DNA from: Kofleriaceae bacterium | GTDB lineage: Bacteria > Myxococcota_A > Polyangia > Haliangiales > Haliangiaceae | Direction of reading: 5' to 3' | DNA: 59,479 bases | NCBI GenBank assembly: GCA_018057825.1 | Contig: JAGPCY010000051.1 | Coordinates: forward strand, 1 to 59,479 | Shown: piece by piece, positions 31,975-40,467 of the stretch | How positions within the stretch are numbered: the stretch's first letter is position 1 | Layout: every line of letters starts with the position of its first letter | The notes under the pieces: model-generated | The model's database searches: none | Told to the model about the DNA's origin: nothing | The model's input: the letters and a program-made list of their open reading frames with translations, nothing else | Translations under genes and position numbers: made by a program

Positions 31975-32048
31975 TGTCGCCGAGAGGATTCGAACCTCCA
32001 CTGGATGACTTCTCGAGCCACCGACTCTGCCAGTTGGTCTACGGCGAC
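31975..32048 (-). tRNA. tRNA-Leu-like (GAG), short variable loop, C33
   Basis: Acceptor GTCGCCG/CGGCGAC, stem GTGGC/GTCAT (two G-T pairs), loop TCGAGAA giving GAG with C33, T-loop TTCGAAT. The variable loop is 5 nt, unlike the long arm of normal bacterial tRNA-Leu. No CCA. Confidence 0.7.
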
Positions 32049-32054
32049 GGGACG

Positions 32055-32128
32055 TGCCTTCGGCGGGAGTCGAACCCGCAGCGCGCGAGGTTTGAGCTCG
32101 CTGACTCTGCCGATTGGTCTACGAAGGC
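32055..32128 (-). tRNA. tRNA-Leu-like (CAA), short variable loop
   Basis: Acceptor GCCTTCG/CGAAGGC, stem GCGAG/CTCGC, loop CTCAAAC giving CAA, 5-nt variable loop, T-loop TTCGACT. The D-region shares GACCAA-n-GGCAGAGTC with its two neighbours, pointing to local duplication. No CCA. Confidence 0.78.
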
Positions 32129-32132
32129 GTCG

Positions 32133-32206
32133 TGTCCTCGGTGAGATTCGAACTCACACTGCCCGGATTCTGAGCCCGGTGACTCCTGCCGTTGGTCTAC
32201 GAGGAC
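32133..32206 (-). tRNA. tRNA-Leu-like (CAG), short variable loop
   Basis: Acceptor GTCCTCG/CGAGGAC, stem CCGGG/TCCGG, loop CTCAGAA giving CAG, 5-nt variable loop, T-loop TTCGAAT. Same scaffold as the two genes downstream. No CCA. Confidence 0.78.
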
Positions 32207-32214
32207 GAAAAGGG

Positions 32215-32359
32215 CCTGGCGGCACCACGAACCGGATCGCCACTGCATTCGCGATCCCGAACCGCGCGCTCGATGAGCCTCCTCCAGCGGCCCACCCGCG
32301 GTTGGGGCGGGGGTGGGGCGAAGGTCGGACGAGGCGCCGATCCGGTTCGTGGGGCCAGG
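32215..32359 (-). ncRNA. Candidate Y RNA (Ro60-associated, YrlA-like)
   Basis: 145-nt RNA whose ends pair: CCTGGC/GCCAGG (6 bp, 32215-32220 with 32354-32359), an asymmetric internal loop, then a perfect 15-bp helix CCACGAACCGGATCG (32225-32239 with 32338-32352). On the minus strand the helix is followed by CCCTTTT, a terminator-like U-run. Inside the 98-nt loop, CGCGG-TTCGGGA-TCGCG forms a 5-bp T-arm mimic. Y RNAs are defined by such a terminal helix with an internal loop, and bacterial YrlA types carry a tRNA-like module. A Ro60 gene in the same array supports the call. A riboswitch or a decayed tRNA pair is the alternative. Confidence 0.5.
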
Positions 32360-32363
32360 AGAG

Positions 32364-32435
32364 TCAGGGTGGCAGGACTTGCACCTGCAGCCACTCGGTC
32401 CCGAACCGAGCAATCTTCTATTGAAATACACCCTG
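32364..32435 (-). tRNA. tRNA-Pro(CGG), T-loop TGC
   Basis: Acceptor CAGGGTG/CACCCTG, stem CTCGG/CCGAG, loop TTCGGGA with G37, T-loop TGCAAGT (G55). The D-loop is only 4 nt. No CCA. First of three or four Pro-anticodon genes in the array. Confidence 0.8.
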
Positions 32436-32437
32436 GG

Positions 32438-32511
32438 AGTGATCGGTGGGACTCGCACCCACTAGGACGAGGGTCACGGCCTCGCGCCTCGACGACTTCG
32501 GCCTCGATCAC
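32438..32511 (-). tRNA. tRNA-His(GTG) with C33 and T-loop TGC
   Basis: Acceptor GTGATCG/CGATCAC, stem CGAGG/CCTCG, loop CCGTGAC giving GTG with C33, T-loop TGCGAGT (G55). The base before the acceptor is C and the discriminator is T, so the usual G-1:C73 His identity pair is absent. Confidence 0.8.
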
Positions 32512-32513
32512 GG

Positions 32514-32584
32514 TCCACCCGGGAGGGATCGCACCTCCGTCGCTCGGTTATCGGCCGAGTGCTCTGCTGTTGAGCTACGGGTGG
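32514..32584 (-). tRNA. tRNA-Ile(GAT) with C33 and T-loop TGC
   Basis: Acceptor CCACCCG/CGGGTGG, D-stem GCTC/GAGC, stem CTCGG/CCGAG, loop CCGATAA with C33, T-loop TGCGATC (G55). The D-loop AACAGCA lacks GG. No CCA. Only 2 nt separate it from tRNA-His. Confidence 0.82.
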
Positions 32585-32612
32585 GCAGGCGCGGCGGCGC
32601 GCCGAGCCCGTG

Positions 32613-32688
32613 TGGTAAGGATGGCCGGACTTGCACCGGCGACCTCGTGGTCCCGGACCACGCGTTCTGCTGCTTGAACTACATCCTT
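32613..32688 (-). tRNA. tRNA-Pro(CGG) with C33 and T-loop TGC
   Basis: Acceptor AAGGATG/CATCCTT, D-stem GTTC/GAAC, stem CGTGG/CCACG, loop TCCGGGA giving CGG with C33, T-loop TGCAAGT (G55), CCA encoded. Its anticodon duplicates that of the gene at 32364. Confidence 0.82.
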
Positions 32689-32722
32689 GAGAAGTGGCCG
32701 CGCGGCCGTGGGCGCCGCGCGC

Positions 32723-32798
32723 TGGTAAGGGTGGCCGGAATCGCACCGACGGCCTCACGGTCCCCGACCGTGCGTTCTAACTACTGAACTACACCCTT
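32723..32798 (-). tRNA. tRNA-Pro(GGG) with C33 and T-loop TGC
   Basis: Acceptor AAGGGTG/CACCCTT, D-stem GTTC/GAAC, stem CACGG/CCGTG, loop TCGGGGA giving GGG with C33, T-loop TGCGATT (G55), CCA encoded. A clear paralogue of its neighbour at 32613. Confidence 0.82.
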
Positions 32799-32805
32799 GT
32801 GACGG

Positions 32806-32930
32806 AGCAGGTGGCCGGATTCGAACCGGCGGCCGACTGGTGGGTATCCAATAACCATCCTGCGGCCGGCCCGCTCGCGCGGACGAGGGTCTTGCTGGAC
32901 GGAGTCGCTCTACCGCTGAGCTACACCTGC
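32806..32930 (-). tRNA. tRNA-like gene with 53-nt insertion, anticodon ACC (Gly?)
   Basis: Acceptor GCAGGTG/CACCTGC and D-arm GCTC-AGCGGTA-GAGC are normal, as are T-arm GCCGG-TTCGAAT-CCGGC and a 5-bp anticodon stem ATTGG/CCAGT with loop ATACCCA. Between position 26 and the anticodon stem lies an insertion (32853-32905) whose ends can pair (CCGTCC/GGATGG). The identity is tentative; C37 is odd. Either a processed intron-like segment, a fusion of two halves, or a pseudogene. Confidence 0.55.
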
Positions 32931-32942
32931 TGATCTCCTGCG

Positions 32943-33063
32943 TGCAGACGGCCGGATTCGAACCGGCATCTCGAGGTCCCTAACCTGTAACCCTCACGCG
33001 CCGGCCCGGTGACGGGCGAGAATTGGCGAGGGTATTCGTGTCCTGCCGTTAGACGACGTCTGC
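32943..33063 (-). tRNA. tRNA-like gene with 50-nt insertion, anticodon AGG (Pro?)
   Basis: Acceptor GCAGACG/CGTCTGC, D-arm GTC/GAC, T-arm GCCGG-TTCGAAT-CCGGC. The loop TTAGGGA reads AGG but the stem ACAGG/CCTCG has only three pairs. The insertion 32989-33038 sits at the same D/anticodon junction as in the neighbour and also forms a hairpin (ACCCTC/GAGGGT). Identity uncertain. Confidence 0.5.
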
Positions 33064-33116
33064 GTGTCGCCAGCTCGTGGCCGGCGCGGTCGGGGTGAAC
33101 GGTCACCCCGCGTTCG

Positions 33117-33186
33117 TGGCAGCGGAGGGAGTCGAACCCTCGCCGTCGCGGTTATGAGCCGCGCGGCCTCACCGGAGGTCGCTGCA
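33117..33186 (-). tRNA. tRNA-Met(CAT), mismatched first pair
   Basis: Stem CGCGG/CCGCG and loop CTCATAA give CAT; T-loop TTCGACT. Acceptor TGCAGCG/CGCTGCC leaves T1-C72 unpaired, an initiator-like feature. The D-loop is 4 nt (CCTC-CGGT-GAGG). No CCA. Confidence 0.75.
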
Positions 33187-33195
33187 TGTCCATCG

Positions 33196-33264
33196 CACAC
33201 CGCCGAGGGATCGAACCTCGCGCTTGGGGGTTGGAAGCCCAGCCCGGCCCAGCCGGAGCAGTGT
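33196..33264 (-). tRNA. tRNA-Gly-like (TCC), degenerate
   Basis: Acceptor ACACTGC/GCGGTGT, D-stem CGGC/GCCG with a 3-base loop, loop CTTCCAA giving TCC. Only three of five anticodon-stem pairs form. T-loop TTCGATC; no CCA. Duplicates the anticodon of the gene at 35672; probably decayed. Confidence 0.6.
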
Positions 33265-33295
33265 AGGTCGCGCTCCGTCGCCGGATGCGCGCGGG

Positions 33296-33365
33296 TACCA
33301 CCGGAAGGACTCGAACCTTCGCCAGCGACGTTCGTAGCGTCGTGTCCCATCCTCGGAACGGTGGC
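33296..33365 (-). tRNA. tRNA-Arg(ACG)
   Basis: Acceptor GCCACCG/CGGTGGT, stem CGACG/CGTCG, loop CTACGAA, T-loop TTCGAGT. The D-stem TTCC/GGGA follows the acceptor directly, so the usual 8-9 linker is missing or shifted. No CCA. Confidence 0.75.
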
Positions 33366-33613
33366 AGGTCGCACGCCGGCCTCCTGACGGCCGGTGCACG
33401 CGTGGGCGAAGCGCCGCCGAGTGGCGACGCGCGTGACGTCGGAGCGTCCGCACCGACGGGGTCAGGCCCGTCGGCCGTTGACACGCGCCGGCCACCTTCG
33501 GGGAGGTGCGCCCGGCGCTCGCTAGCTCGGTCGCCCGAGTGTCGCTACCTTAGGCCCGTTAGAGTACGAGAACCAACGTCGTTCGGCCCAGGCCGGCCGG
33601 GTGGCCGGCGTCG
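33366..33613. other. 248-nt noncoding gap with strong hairpins
   Basis: No tRNA or reading frame is recognised between tRNA-Arg(ACG) and tRNA-Glu(CTC). It contains an 8-bp hairpin CCGACGGG/CCCGTCGG near 33453-33474 and a nested stem GCGCCGG/CCGGCGC around CACCT/AGGTG near 33486-33519. It could be a structured RNA or the remains of lost tRNA genes. Confidence 0.4.
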
Positions 33614-33686
33614 CGCGCCTGGGGGGAATCGAACCCGCCATTGCCGGTTTGAGGGACCGGAGGACTGGCCGTTGTCCGACAGGCGC
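33614..33686 (-). tRNA. tRNA-Glu(CTC) with C33
   Basis: Acceptor GCGCCTG/CAGGCGC, D-stem GGAC/GTCC, stem CCGGT/ACCGG, loop CCCTCAA giving CTC with C33, T-loop TTCGATT. One C-C mismatch in the T-stem. No CCA. Confidence 0.8.
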
Positions 33687-33690
33687 ATCG

Positions 33691-33763
33691 AGGGTCCGGC
33701 GGGACTCGAACCCGCACCTCGCCGGTTAACAGCCGGCCGCTCAGCCAGTTGAGCTTCAGACCC
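33691..33763 (-). tRNA. tRNA-Asn(GTT)
   Basis: Acceptor GGGTCTG/CGGACCC, D-stem GCTC/GAGC with GG in the loop, stem GCCGG/CCGGC, loop CTGTTAA, T-loop TTCGAGT. Near-canonical. Discriminator T; no CCA. First tRNA downstream of the Ro60 gene. Confidence 0.88.
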
Positions 33764-33835
33764 AGATCGTCGACGGGGCTGGGACACCGTCGACGTGCGT
33801 GTTGAGGCGGCCCGCGCGGGCCCGATCGTCGCCGA

Positions 33836-35473
33836 TCAGGCGCGCGCGAAGTCGCCGATGACCGCGGGGGTCGCGGCGTCGAACCCGACGACGTCCAGCA
33901 TGCCGGCGTCGTTGGGATCGGCGATCGAGAACCCAGTCGAGGTCATCCCCACCACCACCACCTTCGCCGCGATGCCGCGCGCGTTGCGGTACGCGCGGAT
34001 CGCCTGGGCCGGGTGCACGCTCCCGGCCCACGTCTCGTTGTCGGTGTAGATCACGAACGTGTCGACCTCGACCCGGTTGCGCTCGGCCCAGATCATGGGC
34101 AGCGCGCAGTCGGTGCCGCCGAACGGCAGCTTGTCCACCTGGCGGCAGACGTCGTCGAGGCGCTGGCGCGGCGAGATCGCCAGCTCCTTCAGGCCACTGT
34201 CACCACCACCCCACTTGCCGCCGTAGCCGCCGGGGGCGGCGGTGAAGGCGACGAACTGGTGGTGGCGCTCGGTCGCCGCGGTGACCAGGGCCATCGCGGC
34301 CGAGCCGACCCGCGGGGTCAGGCCCGGCACGCCGGCGATCGCGCCGCCGGCCATCGAGCCCGACACGTCGAGCGCCAGGAGCGTGCGCTTGCCCGACGGC
34401 ACCACCGCGGCGAACGCGTGGTAGAAGGCGGCGTCGAGGGCGTCGACCACCGCCGCCACCGGCGCCCAGGTACCGGCGCCGCGGGCGCCGTGCCCCGACC
34501 GGTAGGTCGTGAGCGCGGCCAGCACGGCGATCGGGTGGACCTTGGCCTTGCGCAGCCGGTCGCGATCGCCGAGGCGATCGATCACGGTCCGCGCGGCCGC
34601 GCTGCCGGACTTGAGCAGCCCGACCCGGGTCATGGTCGCGAGGTTGCGGATCATGGCCGTCATCGGCATGTCGGCCAGGAGCGCCTCCCAGATCTCGGCG
34701 AAGGTCAACCAGGTGGTCGGCACCGCCTCGCGCGGGAGGCGGTGGGTCCGCACCAGCGCCGCGGCGGTCGCCACGTCGGTGGCGCGCTTGAGCTCCTCGG
34801 TCGCCGCCACCAGCGCCAGCGCCTCGTCGGCGCGAGCGGCGTCGGTCAGCGCGCCCGAGGTGACCCAGGCGAACAGCCGGTCGTGGGACGGCGAGGCTGC
34901 GCGCGGGTGGGCCAGCCGCAACAGGTCGCGGGTCGACCAGCCGTCGCGGTTGCCGTACTTCACGAGCTGGTAGGCCAGGTCGCGGGCCGGGCGATCGTTG
35001 AACCAGGCCGCGACCGCCTTGCGCATGCCGCGACCCCAGCCGCCGAAGCCCTGGGCGTAGGCCGCGAAGTGCAGGAGGTGCGTGCCGGTCCGGCACACGG
35101 CCGGCAGCGCGGCGTAGGCGGCCTTGCGGGTCGCCTCGTCGCCGAGCTTGGCGCACATCGCCAGCACGAAGATCGCGGGGTCGGCCTTGGGCGCCCGGCC
35201 GGCGGTCGCGATCGCGACCACCTGCTGGACCACGCGGGGACCGTCCGCGGTCAGGCAGCGGCGGACCGCCGCCGCGTTGTCGATCGTCAGCGCCTTCTCG
35301 GTGATGTAGAAGGTGCCGCCCTCGCTGCCGAGGACCAGGAACCGGTCGAGCCGGGCCCAGTCGTCGAGCGCCCAGACGTACCCGCCGGCGGCGTTGGCCA
35401 CCTGGGCGGTGCCGAGGATGGGCTGATCCTGCGGCGTGGCCTTGGTCGAGACGTGCTTGGTGAACTTGAACAT
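33836..35473 (-). CDS. rsr: Ro60/TROVE-domain RNA-binding protein (Rsr-like)
   Basis: 545 aa from ATG 35473, with GGAGAA about 7 nt upstream. The N-terminal TROVE domain (about 20-330), a ring of HEAT-like helices that binds misfolded RNA ends and Y RNA, shows GGYVWALDDWARLDRFL, ALPAVCRTGTHLLHF, VKYGNRDGWSTRDLLRLAHP and MIRNLATMTRVGLL. The C-terminal von Willebrand A domain has a metal site: DVSGSM, a distal Thr/Asp in GGTDCALP and an IYTDNETW strand. Bacterial Ro60 with Y RNA guides exoribonucleases and assists RNA quality control. The gene is embedded between tRNA-Thr(CGT) and tRNA-Asn, co-directional with the array, so it is probably transcribed with it. No rtcB or rtcR is visible nearby. 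Confidence 0.94.
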   Translation of the reverse strand: MFKFTKHVSTKATPQDQPILGTAQVANAAGGYVWALDDWARLDRFLVLGSEGGTFYITEKALTIDNAAAVRRCLTADGPRVVQQVVAIATAGRAPKADPAIFVLAMCAKLGDEATRKAAYAALPAVCRTGTHLLHFAAYAQGFGGWGRGMRKAVAAWFNDRPARDLAYQLVKYGNRDGWSTRDLLRLAHPRAASPSHDRLFAWVTSGALTDAARADEALALVAATEELKRATDVATAAALVRTHRLPREAVPTTWLTFAEIWEALLADMPMTAMIRNLATMTRVGLLKSGSAAARTVIDRLGDRDRLRKAKVHPIAVLAALTTYRSGHGARGAGTWAPVAAVVDALDAAFYHAFAAVVPSGKRTLLALDVSGSMAGGAIAGVPGLTPRVGSAAMALVTAATERHHQFVAFTAAPGGYGGKWGGGDSGLKELAISPRQRLDDVCRQVDKLPFGGTDCALPMIWAERNRVEVDTFVIYTDNETWAGSVHPAQAIRAYRNARGIAAKVVVVGMTSTGFSIADPNDAGMLDVVGFDAATPAVIGDFARA

Positions 35474-35536
35474 GGCGATTCTCCGGCCCGCGGCGCGGGC
35501 GCTGTGACGGCGGGCGCGGGAGTCGCGCCGACGGGG

Positions 35537-35609
35537 AGCCAGTCGGAAGGATCGAACTTCGAGCGTCCGCTTACGGGGCGGCGCCTCGCCCCAGCGAGGA
35601 GCGACTGGC
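35537..35609 (-). tRNA. tRNA-Thr(CGT) with C33
   Basis: Acceptor GCCAGTC/GACTGGC, an unusually long 6-bp D-stem CCTCGC/GCGAGG with a 4-base loop, loop CCCGTAA giving CGT with C33, T-loop TTCGATC. The anticodon stem has four good pairs. No CCA. Confidence 0.75.
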
Positions 35610-35671
35610 AGGACGCGGACAAGGCGCGGCCGAGGGGGCGTCGGAGTGATAACCCTCGGCCTTCGGCCCGC

Positions 35672-35745
35672 TGGAGCGGCTCGCGGGACTTGCACCCGCA
35701 CGACCAGGTTGGAGGCCTGGGCTGCTGCTGTTACACTAGAGCCGC
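35672..35745 (-). tRNA. tRNA-Gly(TCC) with C33 and T-loop TGC
   Basis: Acceptor GCGGCTC/GAGCCGC, stem CCAGG/CCTGG, loop CCTCCAA giving TCC with C33, T-loop TGCAAGT (G55), discriminator T and CCA encoded. The D-stem has one mismatch. Confidence 0.8.
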
Positions 35746-35767
35746 GTTGGGCCCCGGCGTGGGCCCT

Positions 35768-35841
35768 TGGAGCAGGTGGCGGGAATCGAACCCGCGATCC
35801 CGGCATGGCGTACCGGTGTGTCACCACAACACTTCACCTGC
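35768..35841 (-). tRNA. tRNA-Gly(GCC) with C33
   Basis: Acceptor GCAGGTG/CACCTGC, D-stem GTGT/ACAC, stem CCGGT/GCCGG, loop ACGCCAT giving GCC with C33, T-loop TTCGATT, discriminator T and CCA encoded. Its acceptor stem is identical to the insertion-bearing gene at 32806. Confidence 0.82.
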
Positions 35842-35921
35842 GGTGGTGGCGCTAGGGTCGCTAGGCCACCGGCGAGTCGTCGACGCGTTCGGCGCACGTC
35901 GCGCGTCGACGCTCGTGTTCG

Positions 35922-35996
35922 TGGGTCGGGTGGGAATCGAACCCACGTCGAGGCGGTTTAAGAGACCGCTGCAAAGCCAGCGTTTGCTACCAACCC
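35922..35996 (-). tRNA. tRNA-Lys(CTT)
   Basis: Acceptor GGGTTGG/CCGACCC, D-stem GCAAA/TTTGC, stem GCGGT/ACCGC, loop CTCTTAA, T-loop TTCGATT. Near-canonical. No CCA. Confidence 0.88.
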
Positions 35997-36001
35997 GTCG
36001 G

Positions 36002-36074
36002 TCTCACCCTCTGGAATCGAACCAGAACCTCCTGGGCTTCAGCCAGGCGCGCAGACCACCTACGCGAGAGTGAG
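36002..36074 (-). tRNA. tRNA-Phe(GAA)
   Basis: Acceptor CTCACTC/GGGTGAG, stem CCTGG/CCAGG, loop CTGAAGC, T-loop TTCGATT. D-stem of three pairs. No CCA. The 175 nt upstream to tRNA-Gln hold GC-rich hairpins and no recognised gene. Confidence 0.83.
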
Positions 36075-36249
36075 AGAGTTGACGCGCCGCGGGGGCGGCG
36101 CGCGGCACCCGAGGGGGTGCCTGCTCTGGGCGCCCCTTGGCAGGACGCCCACGTCGTTCATCTCTTCGATTGTCAGGGAGCAGGCCGCGTCGTCGACGGA
36201 GCGCGGACACACCAGGGGCGTGGCCGCGGTCGCGCGACGGCGCGAGCGG

Positions 36250-36322
36250 TACCGGACCCAGGGGTCGAACCTGGAGTCTCGCGGGTCAGAGCCGCGCGTC
36301 TTGCCGATTAGACGAGTCCGGT
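36250..36322 (-). tRNA. tRNA-Gln(CTG)
   Basis: Acceptor ACCGGAC/GTCCGGT, D-stem GTC/GAC, stem CGCGG/CCGCG, loop CTCTGAC, T-loop TTCGACC. No CCA. Confidence 0.86.
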
Positions 36323-36379
36323 GCGTGTCGATGGCAATGTGAGGACAAGCACGGCAGTCGGGACTGCCGTGGATAGACG

Positions 36380-36464
36380 TGGGGCGTCCAGGAATCGAAC
36401 CTGGCGGGCGATGAACGCGGCGGTTTTACGGACCACCTCGCCTGCCATAGCGAGCTACCGCCCC
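36380..36464 (-). tRNA. tRNA-Tyr(GTA) with C33
   Basis: First gene of the array in transcription order, 85 nt. Anticodon stem GTGGT/ACCGC, loop CCGTAAA giving GTA with C33; short class II variable hairpin GCG/CGC; T-loop TTCGATT. The last acceptor pair is G-A. No CCA. Confidence 0.84.
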
Positions 36465-36475
36465 GGCGTGACGTG

Positions 36476-36524
36476 GAGGAAACGCAGAAGGAGACGTAGA
36501 GGGAAACGCAGGAGGAAACGCAGA
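36476..36524. repeat. Short GGAAACGCAG direct repeats
   Basis: Three copies of GGAAACGCAG plus one variant (GGAGACGTAG) lie in the leader between the array's first tRNA and the hairpin at 36526. They are AT-richer than the surroundings. Their role is unknown; processing or protein-binding sites are possible. Confidence 0.5.
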
Positions 36525-36525
36525 A

Positions 36526-36556
36526 AGGGCCACCTGGGTGCTGCCCGGGTGGCCCT
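36526..36556 (-). terminator. Strong hairpin with short U-run in the array leader
   Basis: On the minus strand AGGGCCACC and GGTGGCCCT pair with an inner CCGGG/CCCAG-type stem, followed by TTTCTG. It could end the small upstream open frame at 36580-36765 or attenuate transcription into the tRNA array. The U-run is short, so termination is uncertain. Confidence 0.35.
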
Positions 36557-36579
36557 CGTGGTGCTCGTGGTGAGACGAG

Positions 36580-36765
36580 CTACGTGAGGACTCCGGGCCT
36601 GGTACCGTTCCGATCGAGCTTGGGCTGGCGGGCGAAGGACCCTTCGCCGTCGGCCTTGGCCTCGACGGTGCACGGCGCCATCACGCGGGCGCTGCTGGCG
36701 CCGTGGGCGTGATAGCCACACCAGCCGAAGGCTGGCGCGTGCGTTTGAAGGGCATGGATCGACAT
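36580..36765 (-). CDS. Possible small protein in the tRNA-array leader
   Basis: 61 aa frame from ATG 36765, MSIHALQTHAPAF to a GTRPGVLT end, with two cysteines. There is no good ribosome site and no recognised family. It lies on the array strand between the predicted promoter (36940-36968) and the first tRNA and is followed by the hairpin at 36526-36556. It may be a leader peptide or a chance frame. Confidence 0.25.
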   Translation of the reverse strand: MSIHALQTHAPAFGWCGYHAHGASSARVMAPCTVEAKADGEGSFARQPKLDRNGTRPGVLT

Positions 36766-36939
36766 GGCGAGGAGCTGGTGTTGGTGTTTACGTGCGCGTT
36801 CGGTGCAGTGATGAAGCAGTGAGGAATCGGTTGCGGGCTCTGACGTCCGAGGAACGCTTCCGTTCCAAAAAACTTTCGACCCCGATCCCGTTTTCGTTCG
36901 GCCGCGGTCACCCGTGGGCTCGCGCGACAAGTGACTACC

Positions 36940-36968
36940 TTCCTAATGGTCGGGCGCGAGAAAGTCAA
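36940..36968 (-). promoter_or_regulatory. Candidate promoter of the tRNA/Ro60 array
   Basis: On the minus strand TTGACT (36963-36968) and TAGGAA (36940-36945) are 17 bases apart, inside the locally most AT-rich stretch (about 36760-37015) directly upstream of the array. It would give a leader of about 470 nt before tRNA-Tyr. Confidence 0.4.
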
Positions 36969-37015
36969 ACACCATTTTTGAGAAACTTCGATGTTGGCTT
37001 GTCGCTTGGCGTTTT

Positions 37016-37480
37016 CTCTGGAGAGGTTTGTCACCAAACCTCTCCCCGTCGGGGCCAGGTCCCCGACGGGTCCCCTCTCCGAGCTCTTGGAGAGGTTTGT
37101 CACCAAACCTCTCCTCGCCGGGGCCAGGTCCCCGGCGAGCCTCCTCTCCGAGACGCGTCCCTCCGGTCCGCCGCGCCCCTCCGGGGCGCGGTGCTGCAGC
37201 GTGAGCGTTGGGAGACCTCGAGGCCTCTCCTCGCCGGGGCCAGGTCCCCGACGGGTCCCCTCTCCGAGACGCGTCCCTGTGCTTTCTGGAGAGGTTTGTC
37301 ACCAAACCTCTCCCCGTCGGGGCCAGGTCCCCGACGGGTCCCCTCTCCGAGACGCGTCCCTCCGGTCCGCCGCGCCCCTCCGGGGCGCGGTGCTGCAGCG
37401 TGAGCGTTGGGAGACCTCGAGGCCTCTCCTCGCCGGGGCCAGGTCCCCGGCGAGGGCGTCTCGGAGAGGCTCCTCCGGTC
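37016..37480. repeat. Paired-hairpin repeat block (same family as 18.9 kb)
   Basis: Repeated modules of GGAGAGGTTTGTCACCAAAC-type hairpins followed by a GC stem around CCAGGT (CGTCGGGG/CCCCGACG or CGCCGGGG/CCCCGGCG). A longer unit with CCTCCGGTCCGCCGCGCC and a CTGCAGCGTGAGCG segment recurs at about 37141 and 37341 (period about 200). This is the reverse complement of the module at 18899-19232. The rest of the interval 36766-37659 holds the array promoter and no supported gene. Confidence 0.85.
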
Positions 37481-37659
37481 GGCTGGAGGTGCAGCGGGGG
37501 TGGGTGGCGACCTCGGACGGACGGCATCTTGGAGACGTTTGGCACCGAGCTGCGACCGGCCGGTCCGCTGGAGGTTCAGCGTGCCCACGCGGCGCAACCC
37601 GGCAACTTCCCTCGCGCCGTCGCTGGCGCCGGCCGCGGGCGTCGGCTACATCCGCTGCC

Positions 37660-40449
<2,790 letters not shown>

Positions 40450-40467
40450 CGCCGGCCGGCGGCGCGC

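Noticed and set aside
32853-33038. Group I introns in the two long tRNA-like genes
   Set aside because: The insertions are only 50-53 nt, lack a conserved core, and are not in the anticodon loop.
35537-35609. selC (tRNA-Sec) for the selenoprotein
   Set aside because: It has a 6-bp D-stem with a 4-base loop like tRNA-Sec, but the anticodon is CGT, the acceptor is 7 bp and there is no long variable arm. No TCA anticodon was found in the array.
36991-37659. N-terminal extension of the DUF3731 Hsp70 frame
   Set aside because: It translates the hairpin repeats, and the Hsp70 family begins at IDLGTTN right after GTG 37660.
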